Source: Toxonevra muliebris
Lineage: Eukaryota > Arthropoda > Insecta > Diptera > Pallopteridae
Assembly: GCA_963691655.1 (NCBI GenBank)
Contig: OY829328.1
Location: 33,127,890 to 33,191,889, forward strand
Length of the DNA: 64,000 nucleotides
Direction of reading: 5' to 3'
Shown here: piece after piece, positions 1-10,750 of the stretch
Numbering within the stretch: position 1 is the first letter of the stretch
Layout: every line of letters starts with the position of its first letter
Made by a program: the position numbers and the translations under genes
Notes under the pieces: generated by a model
What the model saw: the letters and a program-made list of their open reading frames with translations, nothing else
What the model was told of the DNA's origin: nothing
The model's database searches: none

Positions 1-94
1 TTTATTATGTAATAGAATTAATTTAATTTTTCTTATATTTAATTTTTTAATTTTTTTTTATATATTTAAATATATTTTTCTACTGAATTTCATT

Positions 95-763
95 TCATGG
101 AACAATTTTAATCTCTTTTGACTTGATCATGGCAATTAATTGTTTCAAACCATTTCCATTTGCTTCTTCATAATAAGGCAACTGCTGTATACGTTTCAGC
201 CAGGTATTTAATTTGGGCCATTTGCTTGCATCGATCTCAACAATTGCGAATAGAGATGTTACTGTACTGACGACACTAAAATCAGCAATGGTCAATTTAT
301 CACCGGCAATGTAAACGCGATCATTCAAAAATGTTTCCAACATTGCATAAGCTTCAATGATGGCATCAATTTTATGCTGCGGCACATTTGTTTCATTTCT
401 AAAAAACAGTCCATAAGTTATGTTACGTAATGCTCCATACAACAGCACAGTCGATTCGAAATATAAACGTTGATCAACCACTGCACGTTTCAGTAAATCC
501 TTTGGATACAAAGAATCTTCCTTTGCATATTTACTTACTAAATATGCATTGATAGCATGTGAATCCCATATGAAATGGCCATCATCTTCTAAAGTTGGCA
601 CAGTGTGTTGTGGATTTTTTGCGACAAAATCTTTGGATAGATGCTCCTTCTCCAATAAATTCACAATTTTATATTCATAGGGTAAGCCCAATGCTTTGAG
701 TGTAAGTTGAACTGCACGCACTGGTGGTGAAGCATCGATGCCGTATAAAACAAGTTTGCCCAT
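95..763 (-). CDS. Epsilon-class glutathione S-transferase (array gene 1)
   Basis: Complete intronless ORF of 222 residues starting MGKLVLYG. The thioredoxin-like N-terminal domain has the catalytic Ser12 in ASPPVRA, the NPQHTVP loop at 50-56 that binds the glutathione backbone, and DSHAI at 67-71, which contacts the gamma-glutamyl group. The all-helical C-terminal domain carries the LTIADFS capping motif at about 157-163. Epsilon GSTs are cytosolic dimers that conjugate glutathione to electrophiles, including insecticides and lipid-peroxidation products. Nearest paralog in the window is the opposite-strand gene at 11830-12495; the two share long identical stretches in the middle of the protein. 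A TATA-like box (reverse complement of about 862-872) lies upstream, and TTTATT at 1-6 reads AATAAA on the coding strand. Substrate cannot be inferred. Confidence 0.95.
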   Translation of the reverse strand: MGKLVLYGIDASPPVRAVQLTLKALGLPYEYKIVNLLEKEHLSKDFVAKNPQHTVPTLEDDGHFIWDSHAINAYLVSKYAKEDSLYPKDLLKRAVVDQRLYFESTVLLYGALRNITYGLFFRNETNVPQHKIDAIIEAYAMLETFLNDRVYIAGDKLTIADFSVVSTVTSLFAIVEIDASKWPKLNTWLKRIQQLPYYEEANGNGLKQLIAMIKSKEIKIVP

Positions 764-1240
764 GATTACGGTGGAAAAAAACTGAACTGAAATTCGTTTG
801 TATTAATAGAGCGAGCGTACTGAAGCAACTGTAGAAATAAATTTTCTGTTGGAAAATATATTTTTATTTATACTAAATATATACTGATTTTTGTTTTGAA
901 TGAGTAGAGAGTTAAAAAAGCTCATTTTCAGACAAGAAGTAAGCGCCATTATTTTAAGACAATTTGTTGTTGTAGGCAGTTTGTTTTTCGATAGACAAAC
1001 GTGTACATTTAATACTTATAAGAAAATTATATTAGGGCAGAAATATTGATCATCTAATGATGATACTGCGTTTATTAAGAATTTATTTACTCAGAATTCA
1101 CTTAAATTATCTTCCAGCAGAAGATTCTACAAGTTCAACTTCAAGCAAATAAAGAATACCTATTCATCTTATCAATATGAGTATTTTCATTTTTAATGAT
1201 GACTTTGCATAATTACTACGTGGTTTATTTATAAATATTT

Positions 1241-1270
1241 TGGAGAGAGAGAGAGAACACAGTGACGTCA
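1241..1270. promoter_or_regulatory. GA-rich run plus CRE-type palindrome
   Basis: A GAGAGA run at about 1241-1256 is followed by a perfect TGACGTCA palindrome at 1263-1270, the classical site for CREB/ATF and Jun/ATF heterodimers. It lies about 500 bp upstream of the start of minus-strand GST gene 1. An 8-bp match can occur by chance in a window this size, so function is unproven. Confidence 0.3.
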
Positions 1271-1384
1271 CAACTAGACAAACAACTTTGCAACTGATAA
1301 AAATTATTGATTTTCTCAATAGTAAGGCAAAAGAGGTAATAGCCAATAAGTAACTAGCTTTTCGTTATACATACATTCAAGGCA

Positions 1385-1625
1385 GATTTAACATGGTGGT
1401 AGCAGCATTACAACAAGTACAACGTATCAATAACAACACGCTACTTTGTTGTTGCTAAAAATCGTAATTGTCAAAAGCACAAGAACAAATGCATGGAAAA
1501 CAAACAAAAAAAAACAAAGATTTTGACAGTTAAGATTATCTTCATATAAAAAAATTAGAGAAGAAGAAGACAGAGCTGACGCTGCTATCACCTTTTATAA
1601 TTTCGCCATGCATACATTTTTAGCT
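1385..1625. repeat. Dispersed repeat shared with Jra intron
   Basis: The order of landmarks AACAACAC, TTTGTTGTTG, a TTTTGAC block, an AGAAGAAG block, a GAGCTG block and TATAATTTC(G/A)CC recurs at about 38570-38850. Both copies are diverged and lack coding capacity. Class unknown; probably an old MITE or SINE-like element. Confidence 0.45.
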
Positions 1626-1982
1626 CGATAGAAGCTAAGAAAGAAGAAGAATGAAGATTGTGAAAAGACTTCACTAGAACACGAAAATTTCTAAATGAGA
1701 GAAACAAAAAGAGAACCAGTTAATAGAAGTAACTTGATTTATATTCCCAACTTCCCATTCTGAACAATTTCATAGAAAAGAGAGCATTGCAAAGCTGGTC
1801 TAATACTTGTATTTATATGAAACAAAATGAACCATCAACTGAAACCTCATAGACATCGCAAGGTGCTGGTTTTTGAAGTGGAACATAGTTTTCTCCACTT
1901 CCTATTAATCAAATACACTACATATTTCTTTATTATTATTAAATATTTATTATTTCATGTATATTACATATATAGATATTTT

Positions 1983-2663
1983 TTACTTCAACTGCGACAA
2001 TCTGTTTTGAAAAAAGCCATCAATTGTCTTAGCACCATTTCCACATGCCTCCTCATAGTACGGCAATTTTTTCATTCGCTCAAACCAAGCGGCAAATTTT
2101 GGCTGCTTACCAGCGTCGATAGAAGTCAAGCATAATAAGTATGTGATCGATGTAATAATACTAAAATCAGCAATAGTTAAATTGTCTCCAGCTAAGTATT
2201 TGTGATCGGCTAAAAATCTTTCTAACATATCGAATTGTTCATGGATTAAAGTAATCATCTCTGGGATTTGTTCTTTTGTTGGATTGCCACGCATTACCGT
2301 ACCCACAGTCTTCATGATACATGTCGAAAATAATACACCATTATCAAAATGTAAGCGTTGATCAACAATGGCACGTCGATAGTAGTCCTTGGGATAGAGT
2401 GAATCATTATTCCGATAGTATTTACGTGCCAAATATGCTACGATGGCATGCGAGTCCGAAATAAATTTTCCATCATCCTCCAAAACGGGTATAGTATGTT
2501 GTGGATTTTTCTTCAAGAAGTCAGGTGTTTTATTCTCACCTGTACTTAGGTTAACTTCTCGGAATTCAAAGTCTAAATTGAGTGCATTCAATGTAAGTAA
2601 AACCGCACGTACTGGTGGGCTGATAATCATGCCATAAAGTATTGGTTTTGTATTTGAACTCAT
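1983..2663 (-). CDS. Epsilon-class glutathione S-transferase (array gene 2)
   Basis: Complete intronless ORF of 226 residues starting MSSNTKPILYGM. Catalytic serine is Ser15 in ISPPVRA; the NPQHTIPVLEDDG loop, SDSHAI and LTIADFS motifs follow in family order. It pairs with gene 3 (7366-8040): both share the unusual MSSN..PILYGMIISPPVR N-terminus and similar upstream DNA, so they arose by tandem duplication. Oddities: the Trp that precedes DSHAI in the other seven genes is Ser here, and KYGK after the G-site helix is replaced by KYYRNN, suggesting relaxed or altered selection near the glutathione site. No frame break is seen. The role is presumed cytosolic glutathione conjugation; substrate unknown. 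Confidence 0.94.
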   Translation of the reverse strand: MSSNTKPILYGMIISPPVRAVLLTLNALNLDFEFREVNLSTGENKTPDFLKKNPQHTIPVLEDDGKFISDSHAIVAYLARKYYRNNDSLYPKDYYRRAIVDQRLHFDNGVLFSTCIMKTVGTVMRGNPTKEQIPEMITLIHEQFDMLERFLADHKYLAGDNLTIADFSIITSITYLLCLTSIDAGKQPKFAAWFERMKKLPYYEEACGNGAKTIDGFFQNRLSQLK

Positions 2664-3110
2664 TTTTGTATATATTTTATCGATTTGTAATTACAACGAA
2701 AAGTTTTGTAGATTTATTTGCTTTACGATAACTAACAAAGTTGTTACTAAAGCATTTAACGAAAATTTCGTAGAATTTATAGGAATTTTGGTGCTGTTTC
2801 TTTGCAGCTATGTATACTAAAGCTTAATCACGTGATGTACATATATTGTATTATATATATGCTTGTGCATGTGTATATAAAAAGTTTAGCATTAACGAAA
2901 AGTTTGTAGAATCTACTGAAATTTTGCTGATATTTCTGATGTACATATATTTTAAGTATATAAAAAATATTACGTGCTTTTAAAGCTTAATCATGTGGCA
3001 TTTAATTTGTTTTTATGTATATTATTGTGTGTACAATACAAAGCTTAACATTTAACAAAAAGTTTGTAGAATTTATTGCAATTTTGCTGATATTTCTTTT
3101 TAGCCATTTA
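2664..3110. repeat. Diverged tandem units upstream of GST gene 2
   Basis: Three related units begin near 2757, 2890 and 3047, each with a core like TTAACRAAAA, GTAGAAT, then GAAATTTTGCTG and TTTCT. Two more copies lie upstream of GST gene 3 (about 8118 and 8226). Their matching position relative to both start codons shows the duplication carried the upstream DNA along. No gene is present. The stretch 3110-3766 shows nothing I recognise. Confidence 0.55.
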
Positions 3111-3810
3111 CTATTTATTGTATATGAAATGAATTGTGAGCTTTTGAAGCTGAATCACGCTATATTTTGGGATTTGTGTTTGCCTGTATGTAAACATAGA
3201 AAGCTTAACCATATCTCGAAATATGAGATATATATACATGTAAGTACCTATATACTTTTATGCACATATGTATATTGTAATAAGCACATAATTATAGTAA
3301 ATAGTTTCTGAATATCATGAGCCTACTGCGTGCAAGATACTGGAGAATACAATCCCGATGGTTTTCGCAATATCGAGATTGGAAATATTACTACAGTCAT
3401 AACGGAATTCACAGATAAGAAACAAATAAATATTTGAATTAAAAATGTTTCGTTGCTAATACAAGCGATATTGTAGTAGTAGTAGGTGAAGCATGTCTGA
3501 TAGAAAAAAAAGTTACATAATTTTTCAATTAATATAGTTTTGTATCCTCTGATGATCATACAGATGGTCATACCATGGTAAGGCATCTTGCTTCCTCGAA
3601 ATATTTTTCCTATGCGTTATACCACACTCTTTAATCTAAAAACGCTCATATTTTACATGTTTAGGTTTTTATTGTTGAACAACGAATAATTTTCTGGAAT
3701 GCATATCGTTTAATTAATTTGCTATACATGGGAGGTGTCTATCCTATCTTACATTTACTATAATTTTAGGTCCAGTGAATGTAGTCATGGGCTGAAAAGT
3801 CCTAGAAAAA

Positions 3811-6215
3811 TCAATGAAAAAATCGATTTTGTAATACAACGATTCCAACGATCCTCCAATATTTCGATGCCTTTTTTATAGTAGTCGGCGCCGAGTTCTT
3901 CAAAATAGGCATCAGTATGTGGTTGACTTCTTTATTAGAGTAAAATCTCTTATCCTATAGCCATCTTTTGAGGTTTGGAAACAGGTAATAGGCGCTGAGA
4001 ACCAAATCTGGAGAATATGGTGGATAGGGAAGTAATTCAAGTCCCAACCAGTAGCGTATCCAGAGGTGGGGAGGCTATAGGCGCTGAAGTCCTCCTCCCC
4101 CAGAACCTAACAATCTTATAGAAAACAGTCATTTTTGAGAAATCAAAAATATTTCGATTTTTCCAAAAAAAAGCCATCTGCAGTGAAAAGTATATACTTT
4201 CAACAAACAAAAAACTTTAGGATTTAAAATATTACTTTAAATAAAATTTATTTTAATAATAATAATTTAATATAATTATTAAAATGTGGTCGAATATTTG
4301 AATCAATTCTGATTAGCCGCTATGCTGGGCGTGCCAATAGGATGCACGTGTTTGATCTGATTTCAGGTCTAAATTTTGGTTTGCTTTTAATTTGTATTTG
4401 GCGTCTTTTTAGCCTCAGTTTTAATCTAACTCTTAGTTTGAGTTTTTGTTAATATTTTCGTCCGAATTGGCTTGATTTTGATTATATTTTGGTCTGAATT
4501 TCGGTCCAAAATCGATCTGAATTTTGTTTTAAAATTTAGTATGAATTCGTCTGGAATTTTGGTCTAGTTTTTGTTTAAATTAAGTTAAAATTTTTTGATG
4601 TTCAGTATCAGATATTCCAACTAGTTTTTGGTCTGAATTTTGGGTTACTTTCGTTCGGTATTTGGTGTCCTTTTGTCTAACTATTGGTCTGAGTTGTGGT
4701 CTAAAATTTTTTTTTTTAATTTTGGAATGAATTTTAAAACAGATTTTGGTTTTGATTAGGTCTGAATTTTTTGGTTTTTAGTCTGAGTTTTGACCTGGAT
4801 TTGATCTCATTTTGGTAAATTTTTGTTGGATTTTTGATGCTATTCGTCAGAACATTGTTTTTTTAACTGGTTGTTGCCCGGTACCCAGAAGCGTGTACGG
4901 ATGTCGTTGAAATTTAAAATGTATTGGTTTTTTGGTGAAATTAAGATATATTTACATTTTAAGTAATGTATAACAGGCTTAAAGAACGTATTTAGTTTTT
5001 CATAAAAATGAAGTGCTTGGTTATGGAGTTGTGAGATCGTAGACTCACCACCAGGCTAATATTAATAGTGATATCGATGCTAAAAGTGATATGAATATAT
5101 ATTTTAAAAATTCGTTTAAAGTACTATCCAAATCAACTGTTATCTTAATTTAAGTTTTTTCGGGTTTTCGTTTCGACCAAAAATGAGCCAAGAAATAAAG
5201 ATGTATCAAATTGTTTCATCAAAATTTTTTCTCAAAGGAAATTAAAATTACCCTCAAATTATTTTCTCAAAATAGATCATTTACCAATATAAATCCATCA
5301 GAAAAGTCATAAGGAAGATTTTGATCTGAATCTGGTCTCATTTTGATCAAGATTTTTGATCAGAATTTGGTTCTTTTCCTGGTTTGAACTTTGATCTAAA
5401 AAAAGTATTTGAATTTTAGTTTGAAATTTGGTCGAAATTTCCGTCTAAATTTCCATCAAATTTTAGTTTGAAATTTGGTCTGTTATCTTTTAATTTTTGA
5501 CCAGTATTTTATAAAATTTTTGCACTAGTTTTTGATTTAGATATGGGTTTTGGTCGATAGTGAGTCTGATATTTATCTTTTAATTTAGTAAAACCAGCGC
5601 CCCCCTCCTCCCCACAAACCCAAATCCTAGAACCGCCACTGGTCCCAACTAGTTGATTTTTGCAATTCCTTTGACTGGTCAACACCTTATAATCCGTCTG
5701 TTGTGTTTTTGGTCGTTTCGGTCGACTTCCGTCCGGTTCTAACCACATTGCCGACTGTTTAATGCATTCCAGTCTGCAGTGATGAATCCATGTTTCATCT
5801 ATCGTCACAATTCATCACAAAACCTTCTTCGAATTATACCGAAACGGCTCCAAATTTGCTTCCGAGACACTAACACGTTGTTGCTTTTGATTGACTGTCA
5901 ACGAACGAACTTAACCTATTGCGCGCATATCTTTTTCATTTGCAAATGCTAATACAAAATATTGCCGGCCTGCTCTTTCGATATCCCTATAATGTCAACT
6001 ATCTCGCTCAACTTCACTTAACGGTCATTGAAAACAATAAGGCGAATTTTTTGTGTTTTCTGGAGTTGTTGTTCATTTGGATGGCCCAAAGATGGTGCAT
6101 CTGTTGAGCTTGCATGGCCCATTTTAAACTCAGAAAACCTACTGTAAATAACTTTTTTCGATGGAGCAGATGTTCCATGATGCTTTTGGAGCCATGCTAA
6201 CGTTTGCGCCTCCAA
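3811..6215 (-). pseudogene. Mariner transposase relic, internally deleted and split by a hAT insertion
   Basis: Minus-strand reading recovers mariner landmarks in order. At about 6018-6160 is a helix-turn-helix part with RFSEFKMG and GHPNE. Near 5910-6010 are ISKEQAG and HLQMKK. At about 5700-5808 is the first catalytic Asp in TIDETWIHH. At about 3960-4040 is LELLPYPPYSPDL. The second catalytic Asp and some 70 residues around it are missing, stops and frameshifts occur throughout, and a 1.6-kb hAT element sits between TIDETW and PPYSPDL. The last Asp of the catalytic triad is replaced (LVLSAYY where the family has LAPSDY). A TTAGGT-like terminus near 3767 may be the transposon end. Clearly non-functional. 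Confidence 0.85.
4049..5641. mobile_element. Non-autonomous hAT-type element (copy 1) with 8-bp target duplication
   Basis: Termini read CAGTAGCGTATCC at the left and, on the reverse strand, CAGTGGCGGTTCTAG at the right, matching the CAGTGGCG-type ends common in hAT transposons. GTCCCAAC at 4041-4048 is repeated exactly at 5642-5649, the expected 8-bp target duplication. The 1593-bp interior has no transposase; most of it is a degenerate run of short units like TTTTGGTCTGAATTT. A related 5'-complete copy lies at 20908-22584. It is inserted in the mariner relic, so it is the younger of the two. Confidence 0.85.
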
Positions 6216-6841
6216 TCACAAAGCAATGTTTTATCAATAACTGAAATTCACTTCGTTCCATTTTTTTCAAAATATTAAAATTAGCGTCACTTGTACAGCG
6301 ATAACTTGTAAACTAAATAGCGTAATGTTATGAATTTTCGACAAAAATCCAGTGCAGTGCATAATACAAAATTTTATAGCAATATCTGCGTTTCCCAATA
6401 AATTCACTTTGTGGAATTACTTTTGGAGTCGACTTAAATCGATATATTAAAAGTAGTATAAATTTACTTATTTGCAAATGCACCTTACACAAATGTACAA
6501 ATGAGAATTTAATGGGTGAGAATGATTCCATTTCAAAGTCATTAAAATGGCAGAAACAAAACGTGATTTTTGGTTGCAATTATCCCACTTTTGTTACAAA
6601 CCGGAAGTGTTAGAATAATTCCGGCCTCGTATTTGAAATCAGTGCATTAAAATCTATTGTATCCTAACCCTTTGGTCATGAAACCGAATTGAAATTTCAT
6701 AAAACTTGAGAACTAAAAATAAGAGTGTCAAGATTATTTTTTTTTTTTAATTCTGACTAGTTTTGAATTTAACGGGCCAAAATATATAAGATCCCAGTTT
6801 TTTGAAACATTTTGTTCAAATGTTTTGTTTAATATTTTGTC

Positions 6842-6947
6842 TAATTTTCAAAGCTTAATTTCTTATTTAGAACTGACTGGAATCAGATCAGATCTAATTT
6901 TCAAAGCTTAATTTCTTATTTAGAACTGACTGGAATCAGATAAATTT
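6842..6947. repeat. 53-bp tandem repeat, two copies
   Basis: A unit beginning TAATTTTCAAAGCTTAATTT and ending GGAATCAGAT occurs twice with period 53, almost without change, implying a recent local duplication. The surrounding 6216-7365 region has no supported gene. Confidence 0.8.
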
Positions 6948-7365
6948 TCAGAGATATAGAGATTTCAGCTGATTCTACCCGGTTTTTTGTGTTCTAAGTC
7001 TTGATTTGAATGGTTTTTTGATAGCCTGATATAAACTTTTTTTATTTTTCCAAACCTACAACATATACTATGTGTCGTGTCGTGCATTTCGCTGTAACCA
7101 CTCCAATAGAGAGAAAATCCTGGGCTTGGGAAATTACATAATTAATATTTAATTTATTTATGTGTATGATGGGGAAAAAATGTTTATGTAGGACACAAAA
7201 ACTTGATATGTTTAACTGATTGGATATCCGATTCATCTTCCTGACCGATATCTCTAAAAGATACATATGAAAGAATCTTCTTGTTCCTACTTTATTATTA
7301 AAAACACGTTTTTTTTTTTTATTTGTTACATATTATTAAAAATCATTTATATTTGGTAATACTGA

Positions 7366-8040
7366 TTATAATTCTGCTAATTTCTTTTGGAAAAATTCAT
7401 CAATCGTCTTTGCACCTTTTCCGCATGCCTCCTCATAGTACGGCAATTGTTTCATACATTCAAACCAGGCAGCCAATTTCGGATGTTTACTACCATCAAT
7501 TGTAGCCAAGCATAATAAATATGTGACCGTTGCAACGATACTGAAATCAGCAATTGTTAAAATATCGCCAGCAAAATATTTTTGATTTGTCAAAAAGGTT
7601 TCCAACATATCAAACTGTTCAATGACCGACGTAATCAACTCCGGGATTTGTTCCTTTGTTGCTTTACCTCCGATTGTAATACCTACAGTTTTCATAACAC
7701 ATGGCCATAGAACACCATTATCAAAATGTAAACGCTGATCGATTACGGCACGTCGATAATAATCCATGGGATAGAGTGAATCATTATCCTTACCATATTT
7801 ACGTGCCAAATATGCTACGATGGCATGCGAATCCCATATGAATTTGCCATCATCTTCCAATGTGGGTATAGTATGTTGTGGGTTTTTCTTCAGGAAGTCA
7901 GGTGATTTATGCTCACCTGCACTTAAGTTAACTTCACGAAATTCAAAGTCCAAATTTAGTGCTTTTAATGTGAGCACCACTGCACGTACTGGTGGGCTGA
8001 TAATCATGCCATAAAGTATTGGTTTTGAATTTGAACTCAT
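7366..8040 (-). CDS. Epsilon-class glutathione S-transferase (array gene 3)
   Basis: Complete intronless ORF of 224 residues starting MSSNSKPILYGM. Catalytic serine is Ser15 in ISPPVRA, followed by NPQHTIPTLEDDG, WDSHAI and the capping motif LTIADFS. It is the sister of gene 2, but unlike gene 2 keeps the conserved Trp before DSHAI and the KYGKDN segment. Start choice is supported by alignment to gene 2 and by the shared upstream sequence. The last ORF codon ends at 7366, with AT-rich 3' sequence beyond. Role: cytosolic glutathione conjugation; substrate cannot be inferred. Confidence 0.95.
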   Translation of the reverse strand: MSSNSKPILYGMIISPPVRAVVLTLKALNLDFEFREVNLSAGEHKSPDFLKKNPQHTIPTLEDDGKFIWDSHAIVAYLARKYGKDNDSLYPMDYYRRAVIDQRLHFDNGVLWPCVMKTVGITIGGKATKEQIPELITSVIEQFDMLETFLTNQKYFAGDILTIADFSIVATVTYLLCLATIDGSKHPKLAAWFECMKQLPYYEEACGKGAKTIDEFFQKKLAEL

Positions 8041-8290
8041 TTTTTGCTATATTTTTCGAATTGTGATTAAAACGAAAAGTTGGTTTGACGATAGCTAACA
8101 AATTTATTACTGAAACATTTAACGAAAATTTCGTAGAATTTATAGGAATTATACTGTTGTTTCTATGTATGTATGCAGTATTCATTCATATGTAAAGAAT
8201 AAACTACAAGCATTGATTGTTATATTTAACAAATATTTCATTTAACGAACATTTTGCAGAATCTATACGAAATTTGCTGTTTTATCTTTA
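8041..8290. repeat. Upstream repeats of GST gene 3, paralogous to those of gene 2
   Basis: Sequence from the start codon outward parallels that upstream of gene 2 (AACGAAAAGTT, then GATA(A/G)CTAACAAA, then CATTTAACGAAAATTTCGTA), followed by a second core unit near 8226. About 250 bp of promoter-proximal DNA was thus co-duplicated. The stretch 8290-8985 shows nothing I recognise. Confidence 0.6.
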
Positions 8291-8984
8291 TGTATACTTA
8301 CATATGTATATTAATGAGCTTTTGAAGAACTCTGCTGTGTATGTAGTAATATGAATTGCGAGCTTCTGATATTTAATTTGTGATGGCAATATGTATGTAA
8401 AAAGAAAGCCATATAATTTTAAATATAGTAGGTACATACATACGTATTTACGCATATTGAACCATATGTTAATTATCAAAGATATTACTATTTATAAAAA
8501 ATATTTTGCCCACTGGCATACGCATGTACCTGCATACGTAACGCCAATTGATTAACTTCAATCAATAATTGTAATTACCAGACCGTCACTATGCAGAACA
8601 AAATTTATTTTAATGCTACCTATACTACGACTGCAATTTTTTTATTTGAGACGATAAATGCGTGTATGGAGTTTTGCATTGCATCGCAATTTGAAACTTC
8701 ATAATAAAATTGCCTGAATTTCTTCGAATTTAATAATAGATTATAAAAATATGAGGAACATACATATATATTTAAAAGTGATTACTGACTGATTTCTGTA
8801 ACTGGTACGAAGTATAAGACAGCGTGCTATATTATTATTACAGGAGTTGATTACCAGTAATTGTATTTCCGTACCCGTTTCTTGAAAAACCATTTATGTT
8901 TAAGGATTTTATATATTATATAGCAATACCGGGATTCCGGAACTATTGGTGATTTCTTTATATGGAATTTTTTCAACTGAAAAT

Positions 8985-9215
8985 TGGATTTTTTACACTA
9001 GTTTACACGAAAACTGAATCAGAAGAAAAAAGAGGGTTTTAGATTAACTGCGGGTCGCTGAAAAAGAAAATGCTACTCCCGTATTTTTGCAAAGGAGCGT
9101 TTTAGCGAAATTCCAAAAAAGGTGATTTTTAGCTCTTTTTTCAGTTACGGTGTAAATCTTGAAAATGATTAATCCAAGTTTTAGAAATGAAGTGTTTGCT
9201 ATAGCGAGCATTCGT
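8985..9215. repeat. Dispersed repeat shared with 62050-62290
   Basis: Matching blocks include ACACTAGTTTACA, CTGAAAAAGAAAATG, TATTTTTGCAAAG, a CTTTTTTCAGTTAC-like block and GTGTAAATCTTGA, in the same order in both places. No coding capacity is seen. Element class is unknown. The interval 9216-9870 is AT-rich with nothing I can identify. Confidence 0.6.
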
Positions 9216-9869
9216 TTTACTACATCACTACTGCAGTGCTGCCAGATACTCACCGGCTTAGCTCGCCATTTCTCAAGCTACCAAAAAAGCCAAAAATTCA
9301 AGCCCAAATCGCCAAACAAAATTGTATAAGTTATAAATTACATTGTGAAAAAATATAAATTTTTTTTAACATTAATGGACTTCAAGCTCCACACTTTTAT
9401 TCAGTATTACAATTTCGTTTTCAAGCTTTGGGTACATTATATTTGATATAAAACTTTTTAGAATATCGCTTGTTGGTTCATATTTTTAACAACATATCAC
9501 ACCCTAACTACAAAAGTGACACAACTCAGAATTTGCAATTTTTCAATTGAGGCAAAAAATTGTTCTTGTAAATATAAGTAAATGAAATTGATTGAAGGGG
9601 AAAAACAAAGTTTTGAACTTTGAGTCTTTTCCTGAAGTTTTTATTTCATCAAAAGAGTCACAAAATAATAAAGCCCAATGATACTCACCTCTATCAGTTA
9701 AAGAGTCATAACTCAAAATAAAGTAATTTGTTATAAGGAGTGAGATTGAAAAAATCGTAACACACGTTTTACCTAATAATTTTTTTTGGGTGTAAATTTA
9801 AAAATTTCTTTGATCTAGTTATCTTTGAAAAATATGTCAGTTGTTATTTTTAATAACTTTATTGTGAGT

Positions 9870-10340
9870 TTGATCAAAATGAGTGAAGAAAAAGAAGTAC
9901 GTCTTAAAATTTTCAAAAAAATACAAATTGGTCCCACAAAAAATTAACCAAAGAATAGAAGGTCTGCCGTCAAACTGTTTCCAATGTTATTAAACAGTTT
10001 CAGGAGAATTTGACCATCGATAGGAAACCTGGTTCGGGAAGAAAACAAGGACCACATGATATTGGGAAAGCCAAGAAAATAGAAAGCATATTGAAAAAGG
10101 TTAGCCCAGTGCTCTGACTATTTGGTGCGAAAAGTTAAAGCCAATGCAGGTTTGAAAACATACAAAGTCCAAAAAGTTCCAGACAGGAATGCTGCAAAAA
10201 ATTTAGACGCCAAAAGTAGGGCTCGGAAATTAAAATCGAATTTCATACAAAAATATTCATGTTGTATAATGGACGACGAAACGTATGTACTGGCAGATTT
10301 TACGCAGCTTCCGGGTCAAAATTTTTATGTACTTTTACTA
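9870..10340 (+). pseudogene. Tc1/mariner transposase relic (DD41D/rosa-like)
   Basis: Reading across frames gives a start MSEEKEVRLKIFKK, then QTVSNVIKQFQENLTIDRK with GSGRKQGPH, then NAAKNLDAKSRARKL and CIMDDETYVLADF with the first catalytic Asp. The arrangement resembles the rosa/DD41D branch of the IS630-Tc1-mariner superfamily; that subfamily name is from memory and tentative. Stops follow the first 22 codons and again near 10115, and the C-terminal half with the other catalytic residues is replaced by an unrelated dispersed repeat at about 10341. Non-functional. Confidence 0.7.
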
Positions 10341-10505
10341 CTACCCAATATGACTGAACTTTGTGCAAGTTTGTGTCCGATCGATTTTAAGAGTGGGTTC
10401 CCTTGAAATGAAATCTCCCATGAGTCAAAAAAATTTCGGATTCAGAAAGTACAATCTACTAGTCCTATAAAAATTGATTAACTTTGGACAAATTTCGTCA
10501 TTCGT
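10341..10505. repeat. Dispersed repeat shared with about 32935-33085
   Basis: Both places share CTACTACCCAATRKGACT, AAACTTTGTGCAA-like, GAGTGGGTTCCC and AGTCCTATAAAAA blocks in order. Non-coding, class unknown. At 32935 it lies inside the hAT element at 32165-33301. Confidence 0.6.
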
Positions 10506-10750
10506 GGAAATTAGTGATCGTTAACATTTTTTCTTGCAGACTTGCAGATCAGTAAGGGATTGTTTATAATTCAGTGTGAATAATTGGTGCAATAAGGTCA
10601 TATTGTGACAGTGGTATTGTGCTTAATATTGATTTAAAGTAGCTTGGGATCATATAGACGCCAAGGTACAGACAAAGAGTTAATAAGAAATTTTATTTTT
10701 TATCATATTTTATTATAAAAAGCATCTTAAATATAGGAACATGAATCCGC

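Larger units (their letters stand above)
764..1982. other. Intergenic spacer between GST genes 1 and 2
   Basis: No supported gene. Short ORFs here are AT-rich and lack homology I recognise. The spacer holds the upstream region of GST gene 1 (toward 764), a GA-rich run next to a CRE palindrome, and a dispersed repeat shared with the Jra intron. The stretch 1626-1982 shows nothing I can name, apart from likely poly(A) signals of GST gene 2 near 1929. Confidence 0.6.
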
